The notes: generated by a model from the sequence alone, not told the origin. DNA of 64,000 nucleotides from JBIQKZ01 sp044464765 (GCA_044464765.1 JBIQKZ010000014.1:1-64000); one strand, 5' to 3'. Shown: positions 41,810-51,962, numbered from the stretch's first letter. Numbers and translations are program-made.

Positions 41810-43906
41810 ATGACTTATCTGGTGCTGGCGCGTAAATGGCGGCCACGTTCGTTTGACACCCTTATTGGCCAGGATCATGTGGTCCGTGCGCTGACCCATG
41901 CGCTATCCACCCAAAGGCTGCACCACGCCTGGCTGTTCACCGGCACGCGTGGGGTCGGAAAGACCACCTTGTCGCGTATTTTGGCCAAGTCGCTTAACTG
42001 CGAAACCGGCATCACCGCCACGCCTTGCGGTGTTTGCCAGGCCTGTACCGAAATCGATGCGGGGCGCTTCGTAGATTATCTGGAACTTGATGCTGCCTCG
42101 AACCGGGGCGTCGACGAAATGACCCAACTGCTTGAGCAGGCCGTGTATGCGCCAAGCGCGGGCCGATTCAAGGTGTACATGATCGACGAGGTGCACATGC
42201 TGACCGGGCATGCGTTCAATGCGATGCTGAAAACGCTGGAAGAACCGCCGCCTCATGTCAAGTTCATCCTGGCAACCACCGATCCGCAGAAAATCCCGGT
42301 GACTGTGCTGTCGCGCTGCCTGCAATTCAATCTTAAGCAGATGACCGCCGAATCCATCGTCGGGCATCTGGAATTAGTGCTTGGGCAGGAAGAAATCAGT
42401 TTTCAAACACCCGCCCTCAGGCTCATTGCCCAGGCGGCCTCCGGCTCCATGCGCGATGCGCTTTCCCTGACCGATCAGGCCATTGCCTACAGCGCCGGCG
42501 ACCTTACCACCGAAGCGTTGCAAGGCATGCTGGGCACCATCGACCAGCGCTATCTTTCAAGGCTGTTGATCGCCTTGTCGCAGGGTAGCGCCACCGAAGT
42601 CCTGAAAGTGGCCGACGAGCTTGCAACGCGCGGGCTGTCGTATTCGGGAGCGCTGGCCGACCTTGCCGTCCTGTTGTCGCGAGTGGCGATCGAGCAGCGT
42701 GTTCCGGGCTCGCTTCCTGCCGAAGACCCTGCTGCGCAAGACATTGTCGAACTTGCCGGCTTGCTGCATCCCGACCTGGTGCAGTTGTTCTACACCGTAG
42801 CGGTGCATAGTCGCAACGAACTCGCGCTCGCGCCCGATGAATACGCCGGCTTTGTCATGGCCTGCCTGCGCATGCTGGCGCTTGCTCCGCAACAGCCGCC
42901 ACCGCCGGGAAGCAAAGCCAAGGCCGACACGAGCACCGATTCGGCAATGCTTGAATCGTCGCCCGAGGCTTCGCCTGCAGCCATGGCCGAAACAGACTCA
43001 GAGCCGACAGCAATGGGCTCGTCGTCCGAGGCTTCGGCGAGCGCCGTCAAGGCCGCCGCCGCCGGCCCGATGGGCATCCAGCCCGCTTCAACGGCATCGC
43101 CGACCATAGCGTCTGAGTCTGTCGCTGAGTCTGCGACTGCGACTGCGACTGCGACTGCGACTGCGACCGAGCCGGTGCCGACGGCAGGTGCTCAAGGCAA
43201 TGGCGCATCATCGGGCAAGGATCGGGCAGCTGTTGCCGCCACGGATAAGGGCCAGGTAGCTGTTAGCGCCGATGATCAAGGGCTGGCCGCCATTGCCGCC
43301 GACGATGTTCCCGCCTGGGAAGATATCCCGCCGGACACCGACGATGCGGCCAACTTCATCCCCTACGACGACTACCCGGATCAAGATGCGCCACAGGCCG
43401 ATGGCATGCCGCCCGCTGATGACTCCGACGAATTTGCCACCTTGCCGGTGCCCGACGATCTTGCCGCGCCCGCCTTTGCTCCGCAGCGCAAGAAGATCAA
43501 ATCACCGCGGCTGCGCGATATGACATCTTCGGCTTGGCCGGCGCTGGCTGCCCAATTGCCGGCCTCCGGACTAGCTGCCGAACTGGCCAGGCAAAGTGAA
43601 TGGGTGGGTGTTCGCGACGACCGGATCATGCTTCGCGTGGCGGTCAAGACCCTGGCGCAGAGCGCGGGCAAGGCCCGCTTGTGTACACTGCTGTCCGAGC
43701 ATTTCGGGACGGTTGTGACGCTAGACGTCGATTTCGGCGCCACGGGCGACGAGACCGCCCATGCCGTGCATCTGGCCGAAATGCAGCAGCGGCAAGTTCG
43801 CGCCGAGCAGGCCGTTCACGAAGATGCTTTTGTGCAAACGCTTATTAACGAATTCGATGCGCATGTGCTCCCGGGTTCCGTGCGGGCCGCTCCCCAGGCG
43901 GCCTAG
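41810..43906 (+). CDS. dnaX: DNA polymerase III tau/gamma subunit
   Basis: A 698-aa clamp-loader subunit. It opens YLVLARKWRPRSFDTLIGQD and has Walker A GTRGVGKTTLSRIL (about 45-58), a zinc site of four Cys (CETG...CGVCQAC), IDEVHML and the sensor 1 region ILATTDPQKIPVTVLSRC. A long Ala/Thr/Asp-rich linker (about 365-590) joins it to the tau C-terminal domain that contacts the polymerase. The linker contains six perfect CTGCGA units. I see no A-run of the kind that gives gamma by frameshift in E. coli, so a separate gamma form is not evident. First of dnaX-ybaB-recR. Confidence 0.95.
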   Translation: MTYLVLARKWRPRSFDTLIGQDHVVRALTHALSTQRLHHAWLFTGTRGVGKTTLSRILAKSLNCETGITATPCGVCQACTEIDAGRFVDYLELDAASNRGVDEMTQLLEQAVYAPSAGRFKVYMIDEVHMLTGHAFNAMLKTLEEPPPHVKFILATTDPQKIPVTVLSRCLQFNLKQMTAESIVGHLELVLGQEEISFQTPALRLIAQAASGSMRDALSLTDQAIAYSAGDLTTEALQGMLGTIDQRYLSRLLIALSQGSATEVLKVADELATRGLSYSGALADLAVLLSRVAIEQRVPGSLPAEDPAAQDIVELAGLLHPDLVQLFYTVAVHSRNELALAPDEYAGFVMACLRMLALAPQQPPPPGSKAKADTSTDSAMLESSPEASPAAMAETDSEPTAMGSSSEASASAVKAAAAGPMGIQPASTASPTIASESVAESATATATATATATEPVPTAGAQGNGASSGKDRAAVAATDKGQVAVSADDQGLAAIAADDVPAWEDIPPDTDDAANFIPYDDYPDQDAPQADGMPPADDSDEFATLPVPDDLAAPAFAPQRKKIKSPRLRDMTSSAWPALAAQLPASGLAAELARQSEWVGVRDDRIMLRVAVKTLAQSAGKARLCTLLSEHFGTVVTLDVDFGATGDETAHAVHLAEMQQRQVRAEQAVHEDAFVQTLINEFDAHVLPGSVRAAPQAA
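43131..43166 (+). repeat. Six tandem CTGCGA hexamers in the dnaX linker
   Basis: Six exact copies of CTGCGA encode alternating Ala-Thr in the flexible tau linker. The unit is two codons, so slippage changes linker length without a frameshift. Confidence 0.95.
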
Positions 43907-44019
43907 TGGGCCATTTTGGGGATTCGAGCAAGTTCATTCAATGTGTGGGACGGCTTGCCAAGGTATGTGGTTTTCGCCCGCGCAATTTTCTTTTTTCTTA
44001 AGTTCAGGACGAAATCAAT

Positions 44020-44346
44020 ATGATGAAAGGACAGATCGCCGGTTTGATGCGCCAGGCGCAACAAATGCAGGAAAACATGAAGAAGGCGCAGGACGCCTTG
44101 GCTGACATCGTTGTCGAGGGTGCATCCGGTGGCGGGCTGGTCAAAGTGTCCATGAGTTGCCGCAACGACGTCAAGCGCGTGACCATCGACCCTAGCCTTC
44201 TGGCCGACGACAAGGACATGCTCGAAGACCTAGTCGCTGCGGCGTTCAACGATGCCTTGCGCAAGGCTGAAGAGACCTCTCAAGAGAAAATGTCGGCCGT
44301 CACTGCCGGCCTGCCTTTGCCCCCCGGAATGAAGCTGCCGTTCTAA
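44020..44346 (+). CDS. ybaB: YbaB/EbfC nucleoid-associated protein
   Basis: A 108-aa DNA-binding protein that forms a tweezers-like dimer. QIAGLMRQAQQMQENMKKAQ starts the helical arm, VEGASGGGLVKVSMSCRND the sheet, and PPGMKLPF is the usual C-terminus. The normal position is between dnaX and recR; the recR ATG overlaps its stop (TAATG). The 113-bp gap after dnaX holds only a T-rich stretch and AGGA in front of the start. Confidence 0.95.
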   Translation: MMKGQIAGLMRQAQQMQENMKKAQDALADIVVEGASGGGLVKVSMSCRNDVKRVTIDPSLLADDKDMLEDLVAAAFNDALRKAEETSQEKMSAVTAGLPLPPGMKLPF

Positions 44347-44954
44347 TGGAAGCGCCCTTGCCTGAACCCGAGCCGCTTAGGGCACTGATCGACGCGTTGC
44401 GCCGCTTGCCCGGCGTAGGCGTCCGTTCGGCCAGGCGCATGGCTTATCATTTGCTGCAGCATGATGTCGGGGGCGCGCGGCGGCTGGCGCATGCCTTGTC
44501 CAGCGCAACCGACTGCCTGCAACATTGCATCCGTTGCAATAGCTTCACCGAAGACGACGTCTGCGCCACGTGCGCAAACCCGAAGCGCGATGAGTCGCTG
44601 CTGTGTGTGGTGGAAACACCGGCTGACCAGAACACCATTGAATCCAGCCATGGATACAAAGGCTTGTATTATGTGCTGATGGGCCGGTTGGCGCCGCTGG
44701 AGGGGGTCGGGCCCGGCGAATTGCAGTTCGACCGACTTTTGCGCAGGGCCTCGGATGGCCAGGTGCGCGAAGTGGTGCTGGCAACCAATTTCACTGCCGA
44801 GGGCGAGACCACCGCCCACTATCTGTCAGAGATACTGCGCGCCAAGGGTCTGACTGTCACCCGTCTGGCGCGCGGGGTGCCGGCGGGCAGCGAGCTTGAA
44901 TATGTCGATGCCGGCACGATCGCCTGGGCGCTGATGGAGCGCCGCAGCACCTGA
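44346..44954 (+). CDS. recR: Recombination mediator RecR
   Basis: A 202-aa RecFOR-pathway protein that helps load RecA at gaps. The helix-hairpin-helix region ALRRLPGVGVRSARRMAYHL, the zinc finger C-IRC-...-CATC-ANPKR (about residues 58-75) and a Toprim domain (LCVVETPADQNTIESSHGYKG) are in the standard order. It overlaps ybaB by one base, indicating coupled translation. Length is normal. Confidence 0.96.
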   Translation: MEAPLPEPEPLRALIDALRRLPGVGVRSARRMAYHLLQHDVGGARRLAHALSSATDCLQHCIRCNSFTEDDVCATCANPKRDESLLCVVETPADQNTIESSHGYKGLYYVLMGRLAPLEGVGPGELQFDRLLRRASDGQVREVVLATNFTAEGETTAHYLSEILRAKGLTVTRLARGVPAGSELEYVDAGTIAWALMERRST

Positions 44955-45034
44955 TGCGCGGCCCCATGGACGCTTGCAAGTCCGATCAATCAAGTGGCGC
45001 TTCAGGCACGCAGACGCCCTTGACGCCTTGAGGG

Positions 45035-45994
45035 CTAGCCGAGGCGCGCCTTTTCCACGATGTCGTCCAGCTTGATGGCGTCAGCCACGAAAACCCGTAT
45101 ACCCTCGGACAACTTATCGCTGGCCATGGCGTTTTGGTTCAGGCCGGTGCGAAAAGACACTTCGTCAACGGGAAGCCGGGCCGGCGGGTTCTGCGCCGCA
45201 GTGCGGGGATCCAGCCGGCGTTCAAGCGGCTCGGTGCTGGAGGCCAGTTGCTTAAGCAGCTCGGGGCTGATGGTTAGAAGATCGCAGCCCGCGAGCGCGC
45301 GGATCTGTCCGATATTGCGGAAACTGGCCCCCATGATTTCGGTGGGTATGCCATGCGCCTTGTAGTAATGGTAGATCTGGCTGACAGACTTGACCCCCGG
45401 ATCGTTTTCACCGGCATTCGCCGCTTCGTCCCACTGGTCGCCGGCTGATTTTTTATACCAATCGTAGATACGGCCGACGAAGGGTGAAATCAGTTGCACC
45501 TTGGCTTCGGCGCAGGCGGCGGCCTGCTCCAAAGAGAACAGCAAGGTCAGGTTGCAGGCAATGCCCTCGGTCTGTAGCACACGCGCTGCCTGGATGCCTT
45601 CCCAGGTAGAGGCAATTTTGATCAGGATGCGTTCGCGAGGAATGCCGGCCAAGCGGTACAGTTCGATCAACTGGTGCGCGCGTTGTATGGTGGCCTGGGT
45701 ATCGAACGAAAGGCGGGCATCAACCTCGGTTGATACCCGGCCGGGGATGACTTCCAGGATTTTCTTGCCAAACATGACCAGCAGCCGGTCAACCAATTCG
45801 GCCAGGGGGGCGCGTGGATTCCTGGAGACGATTGCATCGACCAGAGGGCGATAGGCTTCTTGCTGGACAGCCTTCAAGATAAGGGAAGGGTTGGTCGTTG
45901 CGTCGGTTGGACGTAGTTCGCGCAAGGCTTCAAAGTCGCCTGTGTCGGCGACAACGGTGGTGTATTCGCGCAAAAGGTCAAGCTGGGTGGGCAT
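45035..45994 (-). CDS. tal: Transaldolase
   Basis: A 319-aa class I transaldolase of the E. coli TalB type, which moves dihydroxyacetone units between sugar phosphates in the non-oxidative pentose phosphate pathway. DATTNPSLILKA (about 30-41) and the Schiff-base region RILIKIASTWEGIQAARVL (Lys near 133) are diagnostic; GASFRNIGQI and LLTISPELL follow. Monocistronic, convergent with recR across an 80-bp gap and divergent from carA. Confidence 0.96.
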   Translation of the reverse strand: MPTQLDLLREYTTVVADTGDFEALRELRPTDATTNPSLILKAVQQEAYRPLVDAIVSRNPRAPLAELVDRLLVMFGKKILEVIPGRVSTEVDARLSFDTQATIQRAHQLIELYRLAGIPRERILIKIASTWEGIQAARVLQTEGIACNLTLLFSLEQAAACAEAKVQLISPFVGRIYDWYKKSAGDQWDEAANAGENDPGVKSVSQIYHYYKAHGIPTEIMGASFRNIGQIRALAGCDLLTISPELLKQLASSTEPLERRLDPRTAAQNPPARLPVDEVSFRTGLNQNAMASDKLSEGIRVFVADAIKLDDIVEKARLG

Positions 45995-46062
45995 CTTGGG
46001 GAAATCCGTAGCAGGCAGTTGTTGAAAATATGCCCATATAGTACTGGATGGCTACCCGGGCG

Positions 46063-46091
46063 TCTGGCTGGATCGCATCTCAAGGTATAAT
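46063..46091 (+). promoter_or_regulatory. Candidate carAB promoter
   Basis: TATAAT at 46086-46091 lies 39 bases before the carA GTG. The sequence 17 bp upstream (TCTGGC, 46063-46068) is a weak -35. The -10 is the main support. Confidence 0.4.
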
Positions 46092-46130
46092 TCCAAGGTT
46101 TACTTACTGACTTTACAACTGGGGTTTATC

Positions 46131-47285
46131 GTGCTGCCGTCACTCTATCCAGAGGGGTCTGATCAGACACCTCCTGCAATTCTAGCTTTGGCGGACGGTA
46201 CCATCTTCAAGGGTGTCTCTATCGGCGCCGATGGACACACCGTCGCCGAGGTTGTATTTAACACCGCCATGACGGGCTATCAGGAAATCCTGACCGATCC
46301 CAGTTATAGCGGCCAGATCGTTACGCTTACCTATCCGCATATCGGCAACACCGGCATCAATGCCGAAGATGTCGAATCCAAGAAAATCTATGCTGCCGGC
46401 CTGGTGGTGCGCGATTGCGCTTCACGAGTGTCCAGTTTTCGCGCCACCCAGTCGCTGCCCGAGTACCTGAAATCCCAAGGCATTGTTGCCATTTCGGGGG
46501 TCGATACGCGCAAACTCACGCGCATCTTGCGCGATAGCGGTGCGCAGGGCGCGTGCATTCTGGTCGACTCCGACGCCGAGAAGGCCCTGCATCTGGCGCG
46601 CGAGTTTGCCGGCATATCCGGCCAAGACCTGGCGCGCACGGTTACCACCCCCAAGTCGGAAGAATGGACGGAAGGCACCTGGCAATTGGGCAAGGGGTTC
46701 AGGCAGTTGGGCAGGGGCGCGTACCATGTCGTAGCCTACGATTTTGGCATCAAGGCCAATATTTTGCGTCTGCTGGCAGACCGCGGCTGTCGCATCACCG
46801 TTGTTCCCGCCCAAACCCCCGTCGATGACGTCCTGGCGTTGAAGCCCGATGGTATTTTCCTGTCCAACGGGCCGGGCGATCCCGAACCCTGCGATTACGC
46901 CATCGAAACGGCACGCGCAGCCATCCAGCGCAAAATACCAACCTTTGGCATTTGTCTGGGCCAGCAAATCATTGGCCTGGCTGTCGGAGGGCGCACCGCC
47001 AAAATGAAAACAGGCCACCACGGCGCCAATCATCCGGTTCAAGAACTGGAAACCGGCCGCGTGTTCATTACCAGCCAGAATCACGGCTTCAACGTCGATG
47101 GCGAGAGTCTGCCCGCCAATGCCCGCGTCACTCATGTGTCGCTGTTCGATGGCACTCTGCAAGGCTTCGAGCTTACCGACAGCCCGGCATTTTGCTTCCA
47201 GGGCCATCCTGAAGCAAGCCCGGGCCCGCACGACATTGTTGTGCTCTTCGACAAATTCATCAGCCTTATGGCCGGCAATAAATAA
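46131..47285 (+). CDS. carA: Carbamoyl-phosphate synthase, small (glutaminase) subunit
   Basis: A 384-aa glutamine amidotransferase that feeds ammonia to CarB for pyrimidine and arginine synthesis. N-terminal small-chain domain with LALADGTIFKG and FNTAMTGYQEILTDPSY; class I glutaminase domain with FGICLGQQI (nucleophile Cys) and QGHPEASPGPHD (His and Glu). The start is GTG with GGGG eight bases upstream, and the length is normal. carB follows after 11 bp. Confidence 0.95.
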   Translation: MLPSLYPEGSDQTPPAILALADGTIFKGVSIGADGHTVAEVVFNTAMTGYQEILTDPSYSGQIVTLTYPHIGNTGINAEDVESKKIYAAGLVVRDCASRVSSFRATQSLPEYLKSQGIVAISGVDTRKLTRILRDSGAQGACILVDSDAEKALHLAREFAGISGQDLARTVTTPKSEEWTEGTWQLGKGFRQLGRGAYHVVAYDFGIKANILRLLADRGCRITVVPAQTPVDDVLALKPDGIFLSNGPGDPEPCDYAIETARAAIQRKIPTFGICLGQQIIGLAVGGRTAKMKTGHHGANHPVQELETGRVFITSQNHGFNVDGESLPANARVTHVSLFDGTLQGFELTDSPAFCFQGHPEASPGPHDIVVLFDKFISLMAGNK

Positions 47286-47296
47286 ACCAGCACACT

Positions 47297-50200
47297 ATGC
47301 CAAAGCGTACAGACATAAAAAGCATTCTCATCATTGGCGCCGGCCCGATCATCATCGGGCAAGCGTGCGAATTCGACTATTCGGGCGCCCAGGCGTGCAA
47401 GGCCTTGAAGGCCGAAGGCTATCGGACCATCCTGGTCAACAGCAATCCGGCCACCATCATGACCGATCCGGAAACGGCCGATGTCACCTATATCGAACCC
47501 ATTACCTGGGAAGCGGTCGAGAAAATCATCGAGCGTGAAAAGCCCGATGCCTTGTTGCCAACCATGGGTGGCCAGACCGCGCTGAACTGCGCGCTGGATC
47601 TTGCTAGCCGCGGTGTGCTGGCCAAGCACGGCGTCGAGATGATCGGCGCGAACGCCGAGGCCATCGACAAGGCGGAGGACCGGCAGAAATTCAAGCAAGC
47701 CATGACGGCCATCGGGCTCGAATCCGCAAAGTCGGGCGTGGCGCACTCCATGGATGAAGCCTGGGCCGTGCAGCGCCGCATTGCCGAAGAGGCCAATGCC
47801 GCCGGTTTTCCGGTTGTCATTCGCCCCAGTTTCACCATGGGCGGCACCGGGGGCGGCATTGCCTACAACCCGGAAGAATTCGAATCCATTTGCCGGCGCG
47901 GCCTGGAAGCCTCGCCCACCAACGAGTTGCTGATTGAAGAGTCTCTATTGGGCTGGAAAGAGTTCGAGATGGAGGTCGTGCGCGATTGCGCGGACAACTG
48001 CATTATCGTTTGTTCCATCGAAAACCTGGACCCCATGGGCGTGCATACCGGCGACTCCATTACCGTGGCACCCGCGCAGACGCTTACCGACAAAGAATAT
48101 CAAATCATGCGCAATGCCTCGATTGCGGTGCTGCGTGAAATCGGTGTCGATACGGGTGGATCCAACGTTCAATTTGCAGTCAATCCGGCCAATGGCCGCA
48201 TGATCGTCATCGAAATGAACCCCAGGGTGTCGCGATCATCCGCCCTGGCATCCAAGGCAACAGGTTTTCCCATTGCCAAGGTCGCTGCGCGGCTGGCTGT
48301 GGGTTATACGCTGGACGAGCTCCAGAACGAGATCACGGGCGGCGCCACACCCGCTTCATTCGAGCCTTCCATCGATTACGTCGTCACCAAGGTGCCGCGT
48401 TTCGCCTTCGAAAAATTCCCCCAAGCCGACTCGCGTCTCACCACGCAGATGAAATCCGTGGGCGAAGTCATGGCCATCGGCCGTACCTTCCAGGAGTCTT
48501 TCCAGAAGGCCTTGCGCGGGCTCGAGGTGGGCGTCGACGGGCTGAATCAGAAAACCACCGACCGTGAAAAGCTCCAGGTGGAACTGGGCGAGCCGGGCCC
48601 GGAGCGCATCTGGTATGTGGGCGACGCCTTCGCTCAAGGTTTCACGCTGGAAGAAGTGCATGGCCTGACGGCCATCGATCCCTGGTTCCTCGCACAGATC
48701 AAAGAGATCGTCGATCTCGAGCTGGCGCTTGAACAGCATACGCTGGCCGAACTCGACCGCGAGACAGTCTGGCAACTGAAGCGCCGCGGATTTTCCGACC
48801 GGCGCCTGGCGTTCTTGCTCGACACTTCCGAGGCCGAGGTGCGCAAGCTGCGCCACCAGTTGGGTGTCCGGCCAGTTTACAAGCGGGTCGACACCTGCGC
48901 GGCTGAATTCCCCACCAAGACGGCCTATATGTACTCCACCTACGAGGACGAGTGCGAGGCCGCGCCCACCGACAAGCGCAAGATCATTGTGCTGGGCGGC
49001 GGCCCCAACCGTATCGGCCAGGGGATCGAGTTCGACTACTGCTGCGTGCATGCGGCGCTGGCCCTGCGCGACGATGGTTTCGAAACCATCATGGTCAACT
49101 GCAACCCCGAAACCGTGTCCACCGATTACGACACGTCCGACCGTCTATATTTCGAGCCTCTTACGCTTGAAGATGTACTCGAGATCGTCCACAAGGAAAA
49201 TCCGGTCGGCATGATCGTGCAGTATGGCGGGCAGACGCCGCTGAAGCTGGCGCGGGCGCTTGAAGCCAATGGCGTGCCTATTATCGGCACCAGCCCCGAA
49301 TCCATCGATGTGGCTGAAGATCGCGAACGCTTCCAGAAACTGCTGAACAAGCTGGGCTTGCGTCAGCCGCCGAATCGCACCGCGCGCACCGAGGGCGAGG
49401 CCCTGGCGCATGCCGCGGAAATCGGTTACCCGTTGGTTGTGCGTCCAAGCTATGTGCTGGGCGGCCGGGCCATGGAGATCGTGCACGAACAACAAGACCT
49501 CGAACGCTATATGCGCGAAGCCGTGAAGGTCAGCAATGATTCGCCGGTGCTTCTGGATCACTTCCTGAACAACGCCACCGAGGTGGATGTCGATTGCATT
49601 GCAGACGGCGAGCAGGTGTTCATCGGCGGCGTCATGGAGCATATCGAGCAGGCCGGCGTGCACTCGGGCGATTCGGCATGCAGCTTGCCGCCGCATTCGC
49701 TGTCGCCGGAGGCCATCAACGAAATCAAGCGCCAAACAAGCCTGATGGCGCGTGCGCTTAACGTCAAGGGCCTTATGAATGTGCAGTTCGCCATTCAGGA
49801 CGGCGACGTCTATGTGCTCGAGGTCAATCCTCGCGCGTCGCGTACGGTTCCCTTTGTATCCAAGGCAACCGGCTTGCAACTGGCCAAGATCGCCGCCCGC
49901 GTGATGGCGGGCAATACCCTGAAGAACCAAGGCGTCGTCAAAGAGGTCGTTCCTTCCTATTTCTCGGTCAAAGAAGCGGTTTTCCCTTTCGTGAAATTCC
50001 CCGGTGTCGATACCATCCTGGGGCCGGAAATGAAGTCCACCGGCGAAGTCATGGGTGTGGGCGAAAGCTTCGGGGAAGCCTTCGTCAAGTCGCAGCTTGC
50101 CGCCAGCGTGCGTTTGCCGGCTTCGGGCCTGGCCTTCATCAGCGTGCGCAACCAAGACAAGCCCAAGGCGGTCGAGGTTGCGCGCGGGCTTATTGCGTTG

Positions 50201-50533
50201 GGGTTTTCCATTGCGGCCACCCGGGGGACAGCCGCCGCCATGGAAGCGGCCGGGCTTAAGGTGCAAGTGGTGAATAAAGTTACGGAAGGCCGTCCGCACA
50301 TTGTGGACATGATCAAAAGCCACGAAATCGCCATGGTCATCAACACCGTCGAAGAGCGTCGCAATGCGATCGCCGATTCACGTATGATACGCACGAATGC
50401 GCTGGCGGAAGGGGTGACGTTTTTTACGACGATCTCGGGAGCCATTGCCGCCGTCGAGGGCTTGCAATACCTGCACGAGGGCGAGGGTCTGAAGGTGTAT
50501 TCCCTGCAGGAGCTGCACGCTTCCTTAAGCTAG
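47297..50533 (+). CDS. carB: Carbamoyl-phosphate synthase, large subunit
   Basis: A 1078-aa synthetase made of two homologous ATP-grasp halves. The first half begins IKSILIIGAGPIIIGQACEF and the second (from about 555) KIIVLGGGPNRIGQGIEFDY; each has a full ATP-grasp set (GGTGGGIAYN; VRPSYVLGGRAM). The C-terminal MGS-like allosteric domain (about 945-1078) has ATRGTAAAMEAAG, where UMP/IMP and ornithine act in relatives. Normal length. It forms carAB with the gene upstream and is followed by a pyrimidine permease. Confidence 0.97.
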   Translation: MPKRTDIKSILIIGAGPIIIGQACEFDYSGAQACKALKAEGYRTILVNSNPATIMTDPETADVTYIEPITWEAVEKIIEREKPDALLPTMGGQTALNCALDLASRGVLAKHGVEMIGANAEAIDKAEDRQKFKQAMTAIGLESAKSGVAHSMDEAWAVQRRIAEEANAAGFPVVIRPSFTMGGTGGGIAYNPEEFESICRRGLEASPTNELLIEESLLGWKEFEMEVVRDCADNCIIVCSIENLDPMGVHTGDSITVAPAQTLTDKEYQIMRNASIAVLREIGVDTGGSNVQFAVNPANGRMIVIEMNPRVSRSSALASKATGFPIAKVAARLAVGYTLDELQNEITGGATPASFEPSIDYVVTKVPRFAFEKFPQADSRLTTQMKSVGEVMAIGRTFQESFQKALRGLEVGVDGLNQKTTDREKLQVELGEPGPERIWYVGDAFAQGFTLEEVHGLTAIDPWFLAQIKEIVDLELALEQHTLAELDRETVWQLKRRGFSDRRLAFLLDTSEAEVRKLRHQLGVRPVYKRVDTCAAEFPTKTAYMYSTYEDECEAAPTDKRKIIVLGGGPNRIGQGIEFDYCCVHAALALRDDGFETIMVNCNPETVSTDYDTSDRLYFEPLTLEDVLEIVHKENPVGMIVQYGGQTPLKLARALEANGVPIIGTSPESIDVAEDRERFQKLLNKLGLRQPPNRTARTEGEALAHAAEIGYPLVVRPSYVLGGRAMEIVHEQQDLERYMREAVKVSNDSPVLLDHFLNNATEVDVDCIADGEQVFIGGVMEHIEQAGVHSGDSACSLPPHSLSPEAINEIKRQTSLMARALNVKGLMNVQFAIQDGDVYVLEVNPRASRTVPFVSKATGLQLAKIAARVMAGNTLKNQGVVKEVVPSYFSVKEAVFPFVKFPGVDTILGPEMKSTGEVMGVGESFGEAFVKSQLAASVRLPASGLAFISVRNQDKPKAVEVARGLIALGFSIAATRGTAAAMEAAGLKVQVVNKVTEGRPHIVDMIKSHEIAMVINTVEERRNAIADSRMIRTNALAEGVTFFTTISGAIAAVEGLQYLHEGEGLKVYSLQELHASLS

Positions 50534-50579
50534 CCCGGCTTATCGCGCCACCTTTTTCAACAAACTATAAGGCATCGAA

Positions 50580-51908
50580 ATGTCAGACTCCTACTTTCCC
50601 CGCTGGCGGCGTGTTCAGGGTGGCGCACACAACGTTGTGGTGCAGCCCGACGAACGCCTGTCCTGGCCGCAGAACATTGCCATGGGCGCGCAGCACGTGG
50701 TCGCCATGTTCGGCTCCACCATTCTGGCGCCCCTGTTAATGGGTTTCGACACCAATGTGGCGATCTTGATGTCAGGCATCGGGACACTGGTTTTCTTCCT
50801 TTTTGTCGGCGGGCGGGTGCCCAGCTATCTGGGATCCAGTTTTGCCTTCATTGGCGGGGTCATTGCCGTTACGGGCTATGCGGGCGCGGGGCCGAACGAA
50901 AACATCGGCGTCGCGCTGGGGGCCATCATTGTTTGCGGTCTGGCCTATACGCTGATTGGGCTGGTGGTGTGGTGGATCAATGCGCGTTCCGGCGATGGCG
51001 CAGCATGGATCGATCGCTGGATGCCGCCGGTTGTAACGGGTTCCGTTGTTGCGGTGATTGGCCTGAACCTGGCGCCGATTGCGGCGAAAGGCGCCATGGG
51101 CGGTTCCACATTCGAAGGCCTGATGGCGCTCATGACGGTGCTTTGTGTGGGGGGTGTAGCGGTCTACACTCGAGGCACCACGCAACGTCTGCTGATCCTG
51201 GTGGGCTTATTCTTCGCCTGCGTCATTTATGCGGTTCTGACGAACGGCCTGGGCCTGGGCGATCCAATCGACTTCAGTGGCGTGGCTGCCGCCGCCTGGC
51301 TTGGGTTGCCAAGTTTCCAGGGGCCGGTGTTTGAAGCGCAGGCCATTGGCATCATTGCGCCCGTCGCCCTTATTCTGGTAGCCGAGAACCTGGGTCACAT
51401 CAAGGCGGTCAGCGCCATGACGGGACGCAATCTGGATATTTACCTGGGCCGCGCCTTTGTCGGTGACGGGGTGGCCACCATGCTGGCCGGTTCCGTGGGC
51501 GGCACGGGCGTGACAACCTATGCGGAAAACATTGGTGTCATGACGGTGACCCGCATTTACTCCACTCTGGTGTTCGTCCTGGCGGCGCTGATCGCGATTG
51601 TCCTGGGCTTTTCGCCCAAGTTCGGTGCGCTGATTCAAACCATTCCCGGCCCCGTGCTGGGGGGCATGGCCATAGTGGTTTTCGGTTTGATTGCCGTCGC
51701 GGGGGCGCGTATCTGGGTAGTGAATCAGGTCGATTTCAGCGATAACCGGAACCTGATCGTGGCTTCGGTCACCCTGATTCTCGGCGCAGGTAATTTTTCG
51801 ATTCAATTCGGCACCTTCAAGCTCGATGGAATCGGCACGGCCACCTTTGGCGCCATAATCCTGTATGCACTGCTTCGGGGCAGGACCACGCCGGCGTCTT
51901 CCCGCTAA
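50580..51908 (+). CDS. uraA: NCS2-family uracil/nucleobase permease (UraA/RutG-like)
   Basis: A 442-aa inner-membrane transporter with about 14 membrane segments. WPQNIAMGAQHVVAMFGSTI starts the NCS2 fold; VAENLGHIKAVSAMTG and TYAENIGVMTVTRIYS carry the two Glu residues that bind uracil in UraA. The core match is to UraA/RutG rather than xanthine permeases. The 46-bp gap after carB and the shared pyrimidine theme suggest read-through or common control. A hairpin at 51963-51989 follows it. Confidence 0.88.
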   Translation: MSDSYFPRWRRVQGGAHNVVVQPDERLSWPQNIAMGAQHVVAMFGSTILAPLLMGFDTNVAILMSGIGTLVFFLFVGGRVPSYLGSSFAFIGGVIAVTGYAGAGPNENIGVALGAIIVCGLAYTLIGLVVWWINARSGDGAAWIDRWMPPVVTGSVVAVIGLNLAPIAAKGAMGGSTFEGLMALMTVLCVGGVAVYTRGTTQRLLILVGLFFACVIYAVLTNGLGLGDPIDFSGVAAAAWLGLPSFQGPVFEAQAIGIIAPVALILVAENLGHIKAVSAMTGRNLDIYLGRAFVGDGVATMLAGSVGGTGVTTYAENIGVMTVTRIYSTLVFVLAALIAIVLGFSPKFGALIQTIPGPVLGGMAIVVFGLIAVAGARIWVVNQVDFSDNRNLIVASVTLILGAGNFSIQFGTFKLDGIGTATFGAIILYALLRGRTTPASSR

Positions 51909-51962
51909 ACCGCAAAGCGGCAGGGCTTGCTTTTTCCTTGAACTTTGCCGACAATAGGACAC

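Noticed and set aside
41810..43906. Programmed frameshift in dnaX producing gamma
   Set aside because: No A-AAA-AAG or similar slippery run was seen in the linker.
49145..50323. 392-codon minus-strand open frame opposite carB
   Set aside because: Same cause: carB is intact and conserved through this stretch, and the antisense translation (His/Arg/Gly-rich) resembles no family.
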